Below, piece after piece: positions 11,139 to 20,079 of a DNA stretch of 64,000 nt; the stretch's first letter is position 1, and every line of letters begins with the position of its first letter. Both the position numbers and the translations under genes were made by a program. The DNA comes from Oceanisphaera marina (lineage in GTDB: Bacteria > Pseudomonadota > Gammaproteobacteria > Enterobacterales > Aeromonadaceae): the NCBI RefSeq assembly GCF_014643915.1, contig NZ_BMKE01000013.1, positions 1-64,000 of the forward strand. Direction: 5' to 3'. The notes below the pieces were generated by a model. That model was not told the DNA's origin, ran no database searches, and worked only from the letters and a program-made list of their open reading frames with translations.

Positions 11139-11272
11139 CCGCAAGTACTGGGCGTTGAGATAGTCAGCGTGTTCCGGCAATGACCGGACTGATATTACAA
11201 GATTTTTATTTTCTGTCGGGTTTCGGTCATACCAGAGCCCGACAGCACTTTTATGCAAAGGACGGTTTATTG

Positions 11273-11668
11273 ATGAGTGGCCAAATCAATTCGTTGAAGG
11301 AGTTGCTGCATACCGTTACCGAGCTGTTATTCGTACGCTTCAAAATGGCCCGTATCGAGTTTGTTGCGCAAAAAGAGCGCATGGTACGGCTGGGCATACT
11401 GGCATTTGTTGCGGTGATGCTGTTTTTAATGTCTTACATCAGCCTGTTGTTTGGATTGAATGTGGTGTTGTCCCCCGGTGCCAAAGTATGGGTGTTTTTC
11501 GCTTTGTCGGCCATTATGCTGCTATTGATGGCATGGGCTTTTTGGTCGATTAGCCGCAATCTCACAAACCAGCGGCGATTCTTGACGAAAACATTGCACG
11601 AACTACAAGAAGACGTGGCTTATGTACAAGGTAAAAAGACCATGGCCGACTGGTCTTTAAAGGAGTAA
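11273..11668 (+). CDS. YqjE-like membrane protein (phage holin superfamily)
   Basis: A 131-residue inner-membrane protein with a cytoplasmic amphipathic N-terminus and two transmembrane helices (about 44-66 and 73-93), then a charged C-terminal tail. It fits the YqjE / Actinobacterial-holin-like family. ATG at 11273 is chosen because the upstream extension to 11180 lacks family resemblance. It is two bases before the next gene. Function unknown; co-occurrence with ElaB-type proteins suggests an envelope or stationary-phase role. Confidence 0.8.
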   Translation: MSGQINSLKELLHTVTELLFVRFKMARIEFVAQKERMVRLGILAFVAVMLFLMSYISLLFGLNVVLSPGAKVWVFFALSAIMLLLMAWAFWSISRNLTNQRRFLTKTLHELQEDVAYVQGKKTMADWSLKE

Positions 11669-11670
11669 CC

Positions 11671-11913
11671 ATGCACAAGTCATTAAAAGAAGAGCAGCAA
11701 CTGTTGCAACTGCAGGCCGAGGCGTTGCGGCTGAAACTGTTGTCCAATCAAATGCGCCGTCAGCAAGAGCACTCCGGCCCGGATTTACTGGGGCTGGCCA
11801 GCCAGTTACCCAAGGCGGGGTTGGTGTGGCGACTGGCCAACATGCCCCGCAAACTCAGAAACAAGCTGCTGTTGGGCGCGGGCCTGCTGGCGGTACTGTA
11901 CCTGCGTTTTTAA
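11671..11913 (+). CDS. YqjK-like small protein
   Basis: An 80-residue protein: a Q/L-rich amphipathic helix (1-35), a variable linker and a hydrophobic C-terminal end (LLLGAGLLAVLYLRF). This matches YqjK by size, layout and position after the yqjE-like gene. AAAGGAG lies upstream of the ATG. It converges on the HD-GYP gene and their ends overlap by a few bases. Function unknown. Confidence 0.65.
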   Translation: MHKSLKEEQQLLQLQAEALRLKLLSNQMRRQQEHSGPDLLGLASQLPKAGLVWRLANMPRKLRNKLLLGAGLLAVLYLRF

Positions 11914-14753
11914 TCCTCTTGTTTTGTCGTCGGTTGTAAACCGGCGGCCGCCAATACTTGCTGCTTGTTGATCTGGTCCTGCTGCTCTGCTGCCAGATAT
12001 TGGCTGGCGTATTGCAGATAAATTTCCTGCTCCACAAAAAAGCGAAACAGCACCGGATCCAGGTGCTGTTTTTTTACCATGTTTGCCATTATCGACAGTG
12101 TCTTTTGCAAACTATTGGCCTGTTTATAGGGGCGATCGGATGCAGTCAGGGCTTCAAATACATCGGCCAGCGCCATGATGCGAGCCTGTAATGGCAAATC
12201 GCCGGCTTTTATGCCTCGCGGATACCCAGTGCCGTCCATGCGCTCGTGATGGCTGGCGGCCAGTACCGGCACGTCACTCAAGTGAGCCGGGTAATGTAAC
12301 TCGCTCAGCATAATCAGGGTGTGTACCACGTGGGCATTGATAATATAGCGCTCTTCGGCGGTGAGCGTGCCGTGAGCAATGGCCAGATTATAACGTTCGC
12401 CCAAGTGCTGCTTGAGCCTGGGTTGCAGCATGGTTATCTGCCAACTATTATTTTGCTCGATACGCTCCTTTGCCAAATAGGGAACATGATGCTCGGGCTT
12501 GTCATCCAGCAAGCTTTCCCAGACGGGCAGTGGTGTTTCATGGCCCAGCCGTTGCTCCTCCTCCCAGGATAATCCCAGCCTGTTATTCAGGGTACGCAGC
12601 CAGCGCTGCTCAGCTATGTGAGTGAGGCGAGCCTGCTGATCCGGTCCGGTTTTAATGTCGCCTTTGTTTAATTGCGCAATAAAGGCGAAATCGTCATCAA
12701 GCTGTTGCTGTTGCTGCTGGCGCCGCTTGGCCAGCTCGGCCTCGTTTTCGCCGTTGGCGAGGCCTTGCCAATAGCGAATATCCGCATCGCGCTTTAACAC
12801 CTCGAAACGCGTTCTTATTTCATGTATCCGGTTGTACAGGGTTTCCAGCTTGGTGGCTTTATTCAGCACATGCTCGGGCGTGACCAGTTTGCCGCAATCA
12901 TGCAGCCAGGCCGCCAGATAAAGCGCCTCCCATTGCTGATCCGACAGGTGAAAATCGGCATAGTCACCGGTCTGGCTGTGATGGGCGGCGCGGGCCAGCA
13001 TCAGGGTGAGCTCGGGCACGCGTTGGCAATGTTTGCTGGTATGGGGTGACTTGGCATCAATGCCTGTAGCCAGCACCCGGATCATCGATTCCGTCATCCG
13101 CTGTTGCTGCTCAAACAGCGACATGTCTTCCAGGGCAATATTGGCAAAGTCGCAGTAATGGGCAATAAAACGGCGCTTTCCGGCAGAAAGAGCCGGGGCG
13201 CCATGGCGCATGCCTAACATGATGGCACCGTTAAGCTGACCAAAACGATCGTACAACAGCCAGGGCGGCTCGAAGCGCAACGCCTGATCGGCAAATGTCT
13301 GCAACATAAAGGCAGACAGGTCATGACCTTCTGCCAGATCGGGCAAGGTAATGCGGTGTTGTCGGTGTTTATCCAGCAGCTCCAGGCTGTGTTCGTTTTC
13401 TTGCTGTCTGGCTCGATAAATCAGGCAACGCCGCCCGTTACTCAGGTGCGTGATCCCGGTGGCTACCCGCTGCAATAAATTATTAAAGTCATCGCTTTGT
13501 GATAAAGAATGCAGCTCTTTGATAAAACCGGCCAGAGCACGGCTCATCATGGTCATGGTCTGCGCTTGCTCATCCAGCTCTTTATAGAAGTATCGACGCT
13601 GTTTTAAGGTGGTAAAATCAAAGGCCTGAATGGCTTTCATATCATCGGCAATGTGTTTCATAGGGCGGGATATGGCTCGAGAAGCCATGATGACCAGGGG
13701 TAAGCTCAATATCACGATCAGCAAGGTCAGCCAGGCTTGTTCACGATTAAATCTGAGGGCGTCGACCATGAGCGTACGGTAGGGAATCAAGGTGGCCAGG
13801 CGCAAATCCAGGGACGAGAATGCGGGGATATCCAGCTTGAGGGGCTGCTGCTGGCCCAGCCAGGTTTCGCCTGCCGTTTCATGTTGCCAGCTGCCGAGGT
13901 CGGGATTCTTGGTCAACACCGAGAAACCGCTCAGATCCTGAATGGCTGACAAAGGCGATGCCATGCCCTTTGCAGTACTGTCGGCTAATACCTCAAGGCC
14001 CGGGGCTTGCAGCAGCAAGATACGAGCACCGGGCAACCCCTGGTCAAGCACAGAATTCAAATCGGTTAATTGTAAATCGGCCGCCCACACCCTTTGCTGG
14101 TCCGCATCGCCAACCGATAAGGTCAGCCCTGGTGTATTCGAGCCATGAAAAAGGTAGGGAGCAGTAAGATGCATGCCTGGCCGAGACAGGGTAGGGCTAT
14201 ACCAGGGGCGACTTCGCACATCAAACGGGTCAATATTTTCGGTGGCGTTAACTTCAGTCTGATTGAGCTGCTGGTCATCCTGATCAAAATAAAAGCGTTG
14301 TGTGGCCAGGCCCGGAGCCATGATGTCGAGTATCAGCCTGGTTGATAACGGTGGGGTAAACGAAGTGTGCGTGGGCTGGTCGGCAACGCGATGGAAAAAA
14401 AGTCCGCGCCCATCGGGCTCTCCTACATAAAAGCGCACTACATGAGGGTTGGCTGCTAGCAAAGGGCGCAGTAATGGCCACCAGCGGCCGGGATCTTGTG
14501 CCGTTGCGGCCAGAGTCACGTTATTGCTTTGCATCAGGGTAAGGGCAGTATTGATATTTTGCAGGCTGTAAGAGAGTCGTTGACTGAGTTGCTGCTCCAG
14601 TACGGCAAGGCGCTGCTGGCTGTTGGCCATCACATAGCTGCTGTTATGACGGTGCTGGGCATAAATCAGCACGCTGCCCAGCAGAATTATCAAAATAGAA
14701 AACAAACAGCTAATGTACACCCGCAGGCTAAAACGCGCATGAATCAAAGGCAT
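11910..14753 (-). CDS. Membrane sensor with HD-GYP c-di-GMP phosphodiesterase domain
   Basis: A 947-residue protein. An N-terminal transmembrane helix (about 10-30), a large periplasmic sensor region of double-Cache type (about 35-330) and a second helix (about 340-360) are followed by a HAMP-like linker, a GAF-like region and a C-terminal HD-GYP domain. Both catalytic motifs are intact: HDCGK (about 618-622) and HHERMDGTGYP (about 835-845). The gap between them is about 215 residues, much longer than usual, and includes a Q-rich charged insert. HD-GYP domains hydrolyse c-di-GMP and often favour motility, which fits the flagellar neighbourhood. The second ATG (14753) is preferred because ACAGGA is then eight bases upstream. 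Confidence 0.85.
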   Translation of the reverse strand: MPLIHARFSLRVYISCLFSILIILLGSVLIYAQHRHNSSYVMANSQQRLAVLEQQLSQRLSYSLQNINTALTLMQSNNVTLAATAQDPGRWWPLLRPLLAANPHVVRFYVGEPDGRGLFFHRVADQPTHTSFTPPLSTRLILDIMAPGLATQRFYFDQDDQQLNQTEVNATENIDPFDVRSRPWYSPTLSRPGMHLTAPYLFHGSNTPGLTLSVGDADQQRVWAADLQLTDLNSVLDQGLPGARILLLQAPGLEVLADSTAKGMASPLSAIQDLSGFSVLTKNPDLGSWQHETAGETWLGQQQPLKLDIPAFSSLDLRLATLIPYRTLMVDALRFNREQAWLTLLIVILSLPLVIMASRAISRPMKHIADDMKAIQAFDFTTLKQRRYFYKELDEQAQTMTMMSRALAGFIKELHSLSQSDDFNNLLQRVATGITHLSNGRRCLIYRARQQENEHSLELLDKHRQHRITLPDLAEGHDLSAFMLQTFADQALRFEPPWLLYDRFGQLNGAIMLGMRHGAPALSAGKRRFIAHYCDFANIALEDMSLFEQQQRMTESMIRVLATGIDAKSPHTSKHCQRVPELTLMLARAAHHSQTGDYADFHLSDQQWEALYLAAWLHDCGKLVTPEHVLNKATKLETLYNRIHEIRTRFEVLKRDADIRYWQGLANGENEAELAKRRQQQQQQLDDDFAFIAQLNKGDIKTGPDQQARLTHIAEQRWLRTLNNRLGLSWEEEQRLGHETPLPVWESLLDDKPEHHVPYLAKERIEQNNSWQITMLQPRLKQHLGERYNLAIAHGTLTAEERYIINAHVVHTLIMLSELHYPAHLSDVPVLAASHHERMDGTGYPRGIKAGDLPLQARIMALADVFEALTASDRPYKQANSLQKTLSIMANMVKKQHLDPVLFRFFVEQEIYLQYASQYLAAEQQDQINKQQVLAAAGLQPTTKQED

Positions 14754-14825
14754 GATGATCATCCTGTTCCATCAATGCTAAGCGTAGCTGCGAGTGTAAA
14801 AAATCACATTCCCGAGCGGAGTTTG

Positions 14826-15671
14826 TCAGCTGCGATAGTCGCCGATGTCCGGCCTGCGGCTGGGGCCATGCAGTGCGATATCCACTGGATGAAAGGCTTT
14901 AATGGCTTCAAAGCAGAAATCACCCACCGCGCGATGCAGAGCCTGCGGATCATGGTTGGTAATGATAATGACGCTTTTTGCCAGATTACGGCGCCGGCGC
15001 AGTAAATGACCCAGAAAGCTGGACTGACTCTCGGCCAGGCGCGCTCGGTTGGCAGCGACTTCATCCAGAATCAATAAATCCACTTCTTCCAACGCCCGGC
15101 GATACTGGTTGCGGCTTTCCTGATCTTCAATCACCCCGAAAAACAACCGGTCCACCACAGACGCCCATTGCTGAAAGATGACCGACTTTTGATGCTGATA
15201 AATCAGCTCGTGGGCAATGGCGCCGGCCAGCGTCGATTTGCCGGTACCAAAATCACCGTAAATCAGAATGGCGGCTCCGCCTTTTTCCTTCCAGTGATCA
15301 AAGGCATTAATGAAATGATGCGCGGTATCAATATGGTGACCCAGGGCGGGGTCGTCTCTGTCCATATTGTCGAATACCCATTCCTTATTGAGATCGGCCT
15401 GGGCCAGCAGGCGTTCGGTACGTTGTTGTCTGGCTTGAGCCTGCGCCTTTTGCACATCAATATTCGCTTGCTGTTCATACTGACGCTTGAGCTCGAAGTA
15501 ATCATATTCGGGCAGAGTGCCGCCGGCTCTCAATTGCTGCAACCGGCTGAGTACCTGTTTGACATCCCCCTTGGCGGCGGCGGGAGTGGTGTCTTTTTGT
15601 GGTTTTGGACGGCGACGGCGACGAGCAATGTCATTCAGGTCGGCGGCAATTTCTTCAGCTGTCTTTTTCAT
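14826..15671 (-). CDS. dnaC: DnaC-like replicative helicase loader ATPase
   Basis: A 281-residue AAA+ protein of the DnaC/IstB family. Walker A is GDFGTGKST (139-147), Walker B DLLILDE (198-204), and a sensor-1 Asn is in IITNHD (237-241). Residues 1-90 form a basic, helical N-terminus that in DnaC contacts the DnaB helicase. The region where DnaC has its arginine-bearing sensor-2 motif reads VGDFCFEAI here and lacks the usual arginine, so ATPase control may differ. It overlaps the dnaT-like gene by 17 bases, as a co-translated pair. No prophage genes flank it. Confidence 0.82.
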   Translation of the reverse strand: MKKTAEEIAADLNDIARRRRRPKPQKDTTPAAAKGDVKQVLSRLQQLRAGGTLPEYDYFELKRQYEQQANIDVQKAQAQARQQRTERLLAQADLNKEWVFDNMDRDDPALGHHIDTAHHFINAFDHWKEKGGAAILIYGDFGTGKSTLAGAIAHELIYQHQKSVIFQQWASVVDRLFFGVIEDQESRNQYRRALEEVDLLILDEVAANRARLAESQSSFLGHLLRRRRNLAKSVIIITNHDPQALHRAVGDFCFEAIKAFHPVDIALHGPSRRPDIGDYRS

Positions 15672-16341
15672 CAGATGCGCAGTCTTCCTGGTTATCGGCG
15701 TTAAGGCGCTGGGCCTCCGCCATCATTTGTTGAGCCCGTTTACTGGGGCCTGAGTCGGTTTTGGCGGGCAACTGCTGATAACCCGCGTCTGTCTGGGGCG
15801 CGGGCGCTCGCTTGATGCTGCGCTGGTTTTTCAGTTTGCGTACTAATTTCAGCATCCATTGATGCTGGTTTTCAAATACTTCCGGGCGGCCCAGCCAATA
15901 GGCAATAAATTCGCCCAGTTCGGTTTCGTCAATGTGGCTGTCGAGTAATCCGCACAATCGGGCCAACCCTTCAAACTGGTCATCCGGTCGCCACTGCGGG
16001 TGCATGGCAAACTGGCGAGCAGGCAGCGGTGACAAGCCTTGCAGTCGTTTCAGCGGCAGTGAAAATATTGCACCATGATAATGCTGGGGGTGCGGATTTT
16101 CTACCAGACTCAGCAAGCCCACAGCCAGTAACTCTTCAATGAGCTGGGTCAGTATCGCGGGCGTGACCCGATAACGATATTCGCCTTCACCCTGTACCGC
16201 CAACGCCTTGCCCAGCACCGGATAATCCAGTGCCTGGGTCTGGTCGCCGCGAGCCTGATGCTGAAGATACAGCTGATACAGGCTGCGGGCCGGGTGTGAC
16301 AGTTTAGGGGAGGTCAGTGCCTGATATTCTGCCGGTGTCAT
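15655..16341 (-). CDS. dnaT: DnaT-like primosomal protein
   Basis: A 228-residue protein whose C-terminal part (about 140-180) contains the pattern F-I-A-Y-W-x9-H-Q-W-x-x-K-L-V-R-x-L-K, which resembles the ssDNA-binding domain of DnaT. The N-terminal half looks like a winged-helix fold. DnaT passes the DnaB-DnaC complex to the PriA-PriB site during replication restart. The direct overlap with a dnaC-like gene strongly supports the call, since dnaT-dnaC is an operon in E. coli. The C-terminal 50 residues are low-complexity and charged. Confidence 0.78.
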   Translation of the reverse strand: MTPAEYQALTSPKLSHPARSLYQLYLQHQARGDQTQALDYPVLGKALAVQGEGEYRYRVTPAILTQLIEELLAVGLLSLVENPHPQHYHGAIFSLPLKRLQGLSPLPARQFAMHPQWRPDDQFEGLARLCGLLDSHIDETELGEFIAYWLGRPEVFENQHQWMLKLVRKLKNQRSIKRAPAPQTDAGYQQLPAKTDSGPSKRAQQMMAEAQRLNADNQEDCASDEKDS

Positions 16342-16507
16342 AATGCCATTACTACCAAATGAAAATCCGTTATCAATAAAGTCGGGTTATGCAACATCAT
16401 GGTGACGGTGAGCGGCCATGGCGTGCAACTACTTTATCGAAACTCGGCGATAGGGCCGAAATTAAACTAGGCTCAGAGTATACCTCATAACCTTGTCAGC
16501 TAATCCG

Positions 16508-17476
16508 ATGTTTAAAGACTCTCCCCTGATCCTGTTGATAGAAAGCGACGGCGCGTTTCGGCGGCTGATGCTGTCTTACCTTGAGCTGTGGGGGGCAAGA
16601 GTCATTGAAGTGGATAACGCAATTGAAGGTCTGTGTCAGGCCGAGCTGCAGGCACCCGATTTGGTGTTGAGTGATATGCTCGCCACCGGCCCGGATGGGT
16701 CCGATAGTATTAGTGCATTTAAACGCCATTACCCGGCTATTCCGGTGATTGCTATTTCGGGACGGCAAAAAATGGCCGACGTGGCGGGGGCGCTGCGTGC
16801 CGGCGCTCAGGATTATTTAATCAAGCCCATACGTCATTGGTGGCAAGTAGAAAAGGTGATTGCGGCCTGTCTTAAACCCAGCCTCCGGCAACTGTGTGCC
16901 GAGCTTGATGAACATGTGGATTTTTTTCGTCAGCACGATATTGCCGCCAGCCGGTTATGCCGGAGCTGGCGCCAATTGTCGGAGCAAACGCTCGGCGACT
17001 GGCGGCTGAGCTGCCGACAAAGCTCTCCCTGGTGGCTGGCCGAGTACATCAAGCTGGATCAGGACGTATTATTGCTGCTGGCGGAGTTTGATCCTATGGA
17101 CAGAGACACCCCCATCATCATGACCCTGCTCACTTTTTTGTTACACGAGCCACAACGGCAATACCGGAATCAGCCCAATACCATGCTCAATAACCCGGCA
17201 CGAACCCTGGAGTATCTCAATCAGCTGATCCTGGAGGCGGGGCTGGGTTGTCGAGTCAATCTGGCATTGTTTCGGCTGCAGGCCAACAGCAATCAGGTGC
17301 TGCTGGCCAATGGCGGCATGACGGGCAACCAGTGGTTGGCGCAGTGCAATGCAGGGCCATTAGGGTTGAAAACCCTCAAGGCCCATCAACTGAGCTACCC
17401 CAGTGCTTTTCCTTTCAACGTGACCCTGCAAGGCAGCTTTGGCGGAAAAATAAAACTGACTGCCTGTTATCGCTAA
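16508..17476 (+). CDS. rssB: RssB-type response regulator
   Basis: A 322-residue protein: receiver domain (1-125, phospho-acceptor Asp56 in SDMLATGPDG) and a C-terminal degenerate PP2C-like domain. In E. coli RssB delivers sigma-S (RpoS) to ClpXP. Support comes from the conserved ALRAGAQDYLIKP segment, the C-terminal GGKIKLTA end and from galU being adjacent as in E. coli, though here galU is on the opposite strand and convergent. Two starts are possible, TTG at 16493 or ATG at 16508; neither has a clear Shine-Dalgarno and ATG gives the better-aligned N-terminus. Confidence 0.8.
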   Translation: MFKDSPLILLIESDGAFRRLMLSYLELWGARVIEVDNAIEGLCQAELQAPDLVLSDMLATGPDGSDSISAFKRHYPAIPVIAISGRQKMADVAGALRAGAQDYLIKPIRHWWQVEKVIAACLKPSLRQLCAELDEHVDFFRQHDIAASRLCRSWRQLSEQTLGDWRLSCRQSSPWWLAEYIKLDQDVLLLLAEFDPMDRDTPIIMTLLTFLLHEPQRQYRNQPNTMLNNPARTLEYLNQLILEAGLGCRVNLALFRLQANSNQVLLANGGMTGNQWLAQCNAGPLGLKTLKAHQLSYPSAFPFNVTLQGSFGGKIKLTACYR

Positions 17477-17534
17477 AGTGCATTACAGCAACGCTCGGCT
17501 TTTGCTGCGCGTGCAACATGCGGCAACCGGATGA

Positions 17535-18506
17535 TTAATATTTCAGCTGCTTTAAATAGTGCCGAAAATCTTCACCCAGCTCGGAGTGGCGTAAACCAAA
17601 CTCGACATTCGCCATCAGCAAGCCCAGCTTGTTACCGCAGTCGTGGCTTTTGCCAGTGATATGATGCGCGTTTACCGGGTGCTGTTCCATCAGCATGGCG
17701 ATGGTATCGGTCAGCTGGATTTCATCTCCTTTACCCTGTGGCGTTTTACTGAGCAGGGGCCATATATCGGCAGACAACACATAACGGCCTACCACTGCCA
17801 GATTGGAGGGGGCTTCCTGGGTTGATGGCTTTTCGACCATATCATTAATAGGTGCAGATTCCCCCTGGGCCAGGGTGTGAGCGCCAATGTCGACAATACC
17901 AAACTGGTCGACTTGCTCTTGCGCGACCGGCTCTACTAAAATTTGACTATGGCCGCTGTCATTAAAGGCGCCGATCATGGCTGCCAGATTGTCTTGTTGC
18001 AGGTTACAGCTGGCATCATCTATGAGTACATCGGGCAGCAGGATGGCAAAAGGGACGTCGCCCACCAGCGGACGAGCACATAAAATGGCATGGCCCAGAC
18101 CTTTGGCTTCACCCTGGCGCACGTGCATTATGGTAACGTCCTGCGGGCAAATACGTTGTACTTCATCCAGTAGTTGGCGCTTTACCCGTTTTTCCAGTGT
18201 GGCTTCCAGTTCAAAACTGGTATCAAAATGGTTTTCAATCGAGTTTTTACTGGCATGCGTCACCAGCACAATTTCTTTTATGCCCGCTTTTACTGCCTCG
18301 TTCACTACATACTGGATCAGTGGTTTATCTACCACAGGTAACATTTCTTTGGGGATGGCCTTGGTGGCAGGCAGCATACGAGTACCTAAACCGGCAACCG
18401 GAATCACGGCCTTGCGGATCAAAGGGACAACAGGTTTGGCAATGGGTGTCAGAACGGCTTGGGTATCGACTGGGTTTACAGCTTGGGTAGAAGGCATAGT
18501 TGTCAT
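17535..18506 (-). CDS. galU: UTP-glucose-1-phosphate uridylyltransferase
   Basis: Makes UDP-glucose for polysaccharides and sugar conversions. The nucleotide-binding motif [23 protein letters not shown] and later [12 protein letters not shown] motif are intact. The N-terminus is about 20-30 residues longer than E. coli GalU and Pro/Val/Thr-rich; the start could be ATG at 18506 or 18497, or the TTG at 18518. Its product UDP-glucose is the substrate of Ugd encoded at 38.7 kb. Confidence 0.94.
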   Translation of the reverse strand: MTTMPSTQAVNPVDTQAVLTPIAKPVVPLIRKAVIPVAGLGTRMLPATKAIPKEMLPVVDKPLIQYVVNEAVKAGIKEIVLVTHASKNSIENHFDTSFELEATLEKRVKRQLLDEVQRICPQDVTIMHVRQGEAKGLGHAILCARPLVGDVPFAILLPDVLIDDASCNLQQDNLAAMIGAFNDSGHSQILVEPVAQEQVDQFGIVDIGAHTLAQGESAPINDMVEKPSTQEAPSNLAVVGRYVLSADIWPLLSKTPQGKGDEIQLTDTIAMLMEQHPVNAHHITGKSHDCGNKLGLLMANVEFGLRHSELGEDFRHYLKQLKY

Positions 18507-18541
18507 CAAAATAAGCAAGAATGACTAATCATAGCGAATAG

Positions 18542-18570
18542 CAGCCCTCCCGGCCATACCGGGAGGGCTC
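18542..18570. terminator. Strong hairpin between the comEA-like gene and galU
   Basis: AGCCCTCCCGG / CCGGGAGGGCT, a perfect 11-base stem with a 5-base loop. It has no U-run on either strand, so termination is uncertain; it lies downstream of the comEA-like gene and upstream of galU on the minus strand. Confidence 0.45.
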
Positions 18571-18615
18571 AGGCCGTGGGTCAACAGGTGCTGACGGCCT
18601 TGTTAACTTACGCGT

Positions 18616-18912
18616 TTACTCCGTTAGCAAGTGGCGGTTTTTTTCTACGGTGGCAGGGCCAATACCACTGACCTTTGCCAAATCATCTATCGAGTCGAAG
18701 GCGCCGTTGGCTTCTCTATACTCAACGATGGCCTTTGCTTTAGCCGAACCAATTCCCGTTAACATGGCCAGTTGGTCTGCGCTGGCGTTATTGATACTGA
18801 TACTGGTAATAACTGCATCCTGTGCTGGAGGATTTTTTGTTTCTTGAGCCATGCTAGGCGCCGATACCGCCAATGTTGCAACGAGTAAAGTGGATAGCAG
18901 TGCTTTATTCAT
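18616..18912 (-). CDS. ComEA-like helix-hairpin-helix protein, secreted
   Basis: A 98-residue protein with a signal peptide (MNKALLSTLLVATLAVSAPSMAQ, cleavage about residue 23) and two helix-hairpin-helix motifs: INNASADQLAMLTGIG and LAKVSGIGPATVEK. This is the minimal ComEA form, a periplasmic DNA-binding protein that helps pull DNA in during natural transformation. ATG at 18912 has AAGGAG upstream; the longer frame to 19026 is unsupported. Single gene, not next to other competence genes. Confidence 0.88.
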   Translation of the reverse strand: MNKALLSTLLVATLAVSAPSMAQETKNPPAQDAVITSISINNASADQLAMLTGIGSAKAKAIVEYREANGAFDSIDDLAKVSGIGPATVEKNRHLLTE

Positions 18913-19040
18913 TTCATCACTCCTTGATCTTGATGAAGGTAGGTTCACATGTTGTCCAATGGACACTACCAAGCCTCGTCCATAAGTGAGAATAAAGCCA
19001 ATATTTGAGTGATAATTAAGCAGCAAGGAGAGGGGAGGTT

Positions 19041-19062
19041 AAAAAAACCGGCCGAAGCCGGT
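19041..19062 (-). terminator. Terminator after yciI
   Basis: On the minus strand AACCGGC / GCCGGTT followed by a run of seven T, directly after the yciI stop codon. Confidence 0.8.
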
Positions 19063-19066
19063 TACA

Positions 19067-19366
19067 TCAGGGTAGGACTTTTTTGAAGGGTTTGACTATA
19101 ACAGTGTCATATACGCCTGCTGCCACATAGGGGTCGGCATCGGCCCAGGTCTGGGCTGCCGCCAACGATTCGAACTCGGCAATAACGGTACTGCCGCTAA
19201 AGCCTGCTTCACCCGGATCGTCGGCATCAATAGCAGGGTTAGGGCCGGCTACCAGCAAACGGCCTTCATCAGCCAATGCCTGCAAACGCTCCAGGTGCGC
19301 AGGGCGCGCTTCTTTGCGTAATGGCAAACTGTTTGCCTTGTCCTGAGCAAAAATGACATACCACAT
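19067..19366 (-). CDS. yciI: YciI family protein
   Basis: A 99-residue protein with the YciI alpha-beta barrel pattern: MWYVIFAQD start, RPAHLERL with the conserved His, and the [18 protein letters not shown] end. The family has a putative His/Asp active site and unknown substrate. ATG at 19366; the upstream frame to 19504 overlaps yciB and is not credible. Next to yciB, as in E. coli. Confidence 0.9.
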   Translation of the reverse strand: MWYVIFAQDKANSLPLRKEARPAHLERLQALADEGRLLVAGPNPAIDADDPGEAGFSGSTVIAEFESLAAAQTWADADPYVAAGVYDTVIVKPFKKVLP

Positions 19367-19454
19367 TGTCTCTTTTCCTTGTTGTGGGTGAGTAGTAATA
19401 AAGCAGGCTGCGTAGGCAGCCTGCAAATGATTGATATTGTGAGCGCCAAGGGCG

Positions 19455-19991
19455 TTATTTTTCCAGCGCCTGCTGTTGGCGATACAGATAAATTGCGGTG
19501 GCAAAGGTGAACAGCAGTGTCATGCCCAGCAAGCCAAATACCTTGAAGTTAACCCATACTTCTTGCGGCAGACTGAATGCCACATAGACATTGAGTGCGC
19601 CACATACGGCAAAAAAACCAACCCAAGCCAAATTGGCCTTATCCCATATGGTATCGGGCAGCGTCATTTCCTTGCCCAGCATTTGCTTGATCAGGTTTTT
19701 ACGAAAACCGTAACGGCTAACCAAAAGCCCGATGGCAAACAGGCCATTAACGGCGGTGACTTTCCACTTTATAAAGGCGTCGTCTTGAAAGAACATGGTA
19801 AGGCCACCGAAGAACAGCACCAGTACCAGAGTCACTAAATGCATTTTTTCCAGCTTTTTGTGTTTGAGCCAAAATACCAGCATTTGAATGCAGGTGGCGG
19901 CCATCAGGGCGCCGGTAGCGGCATAGATATCCACGGTTTTATAGACCGCAAAAAAGATAATCAGGGGAATAAATTCAATAAGCTGTTTCAT
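19455..19991 (-). CDS. yciB: Inner membrane protein YciB (IspZ, septation protein A family)
   Basis: A 178-residue protein with five predicted transmembrane helices (about 5-22, 24-42, 53-70, 80-96, 122-142, 150-170; the first two may form one re-entrant unit). The motifs [17 protein letters not shown] and [11 protein letters not shown] are typical of YciB. It is linked to cell-envelope synthesis and septation. It is followed by yciI on the same strand. Confidence 0.92.
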   Translation of the reverse strand: MKQLIEFIPLIIFFAVYKTVDIYAATGALMAATCIQMLVFWLKHKKLEKMHLVTLVLVLFFGGLTMFFQDDAFIKWKVTAVNGLFAIGLLVSRYGFRKNLIKQMLGKEMTLPDTIWDKANLAWVGFFAVCGALNVYVAFSLPQEVWVNFKVFGLLGMTLLFTFATAIYLYRQQQALEK

Positions 19992-20079
19992 TAGGGTAAT
20001 CCAGACAACAAATATGCTGACAGTTTACCCATAGCGCGCATCGCTGGCAAAGAAAGCCGAACAAACAAGGTTCCGGGCT

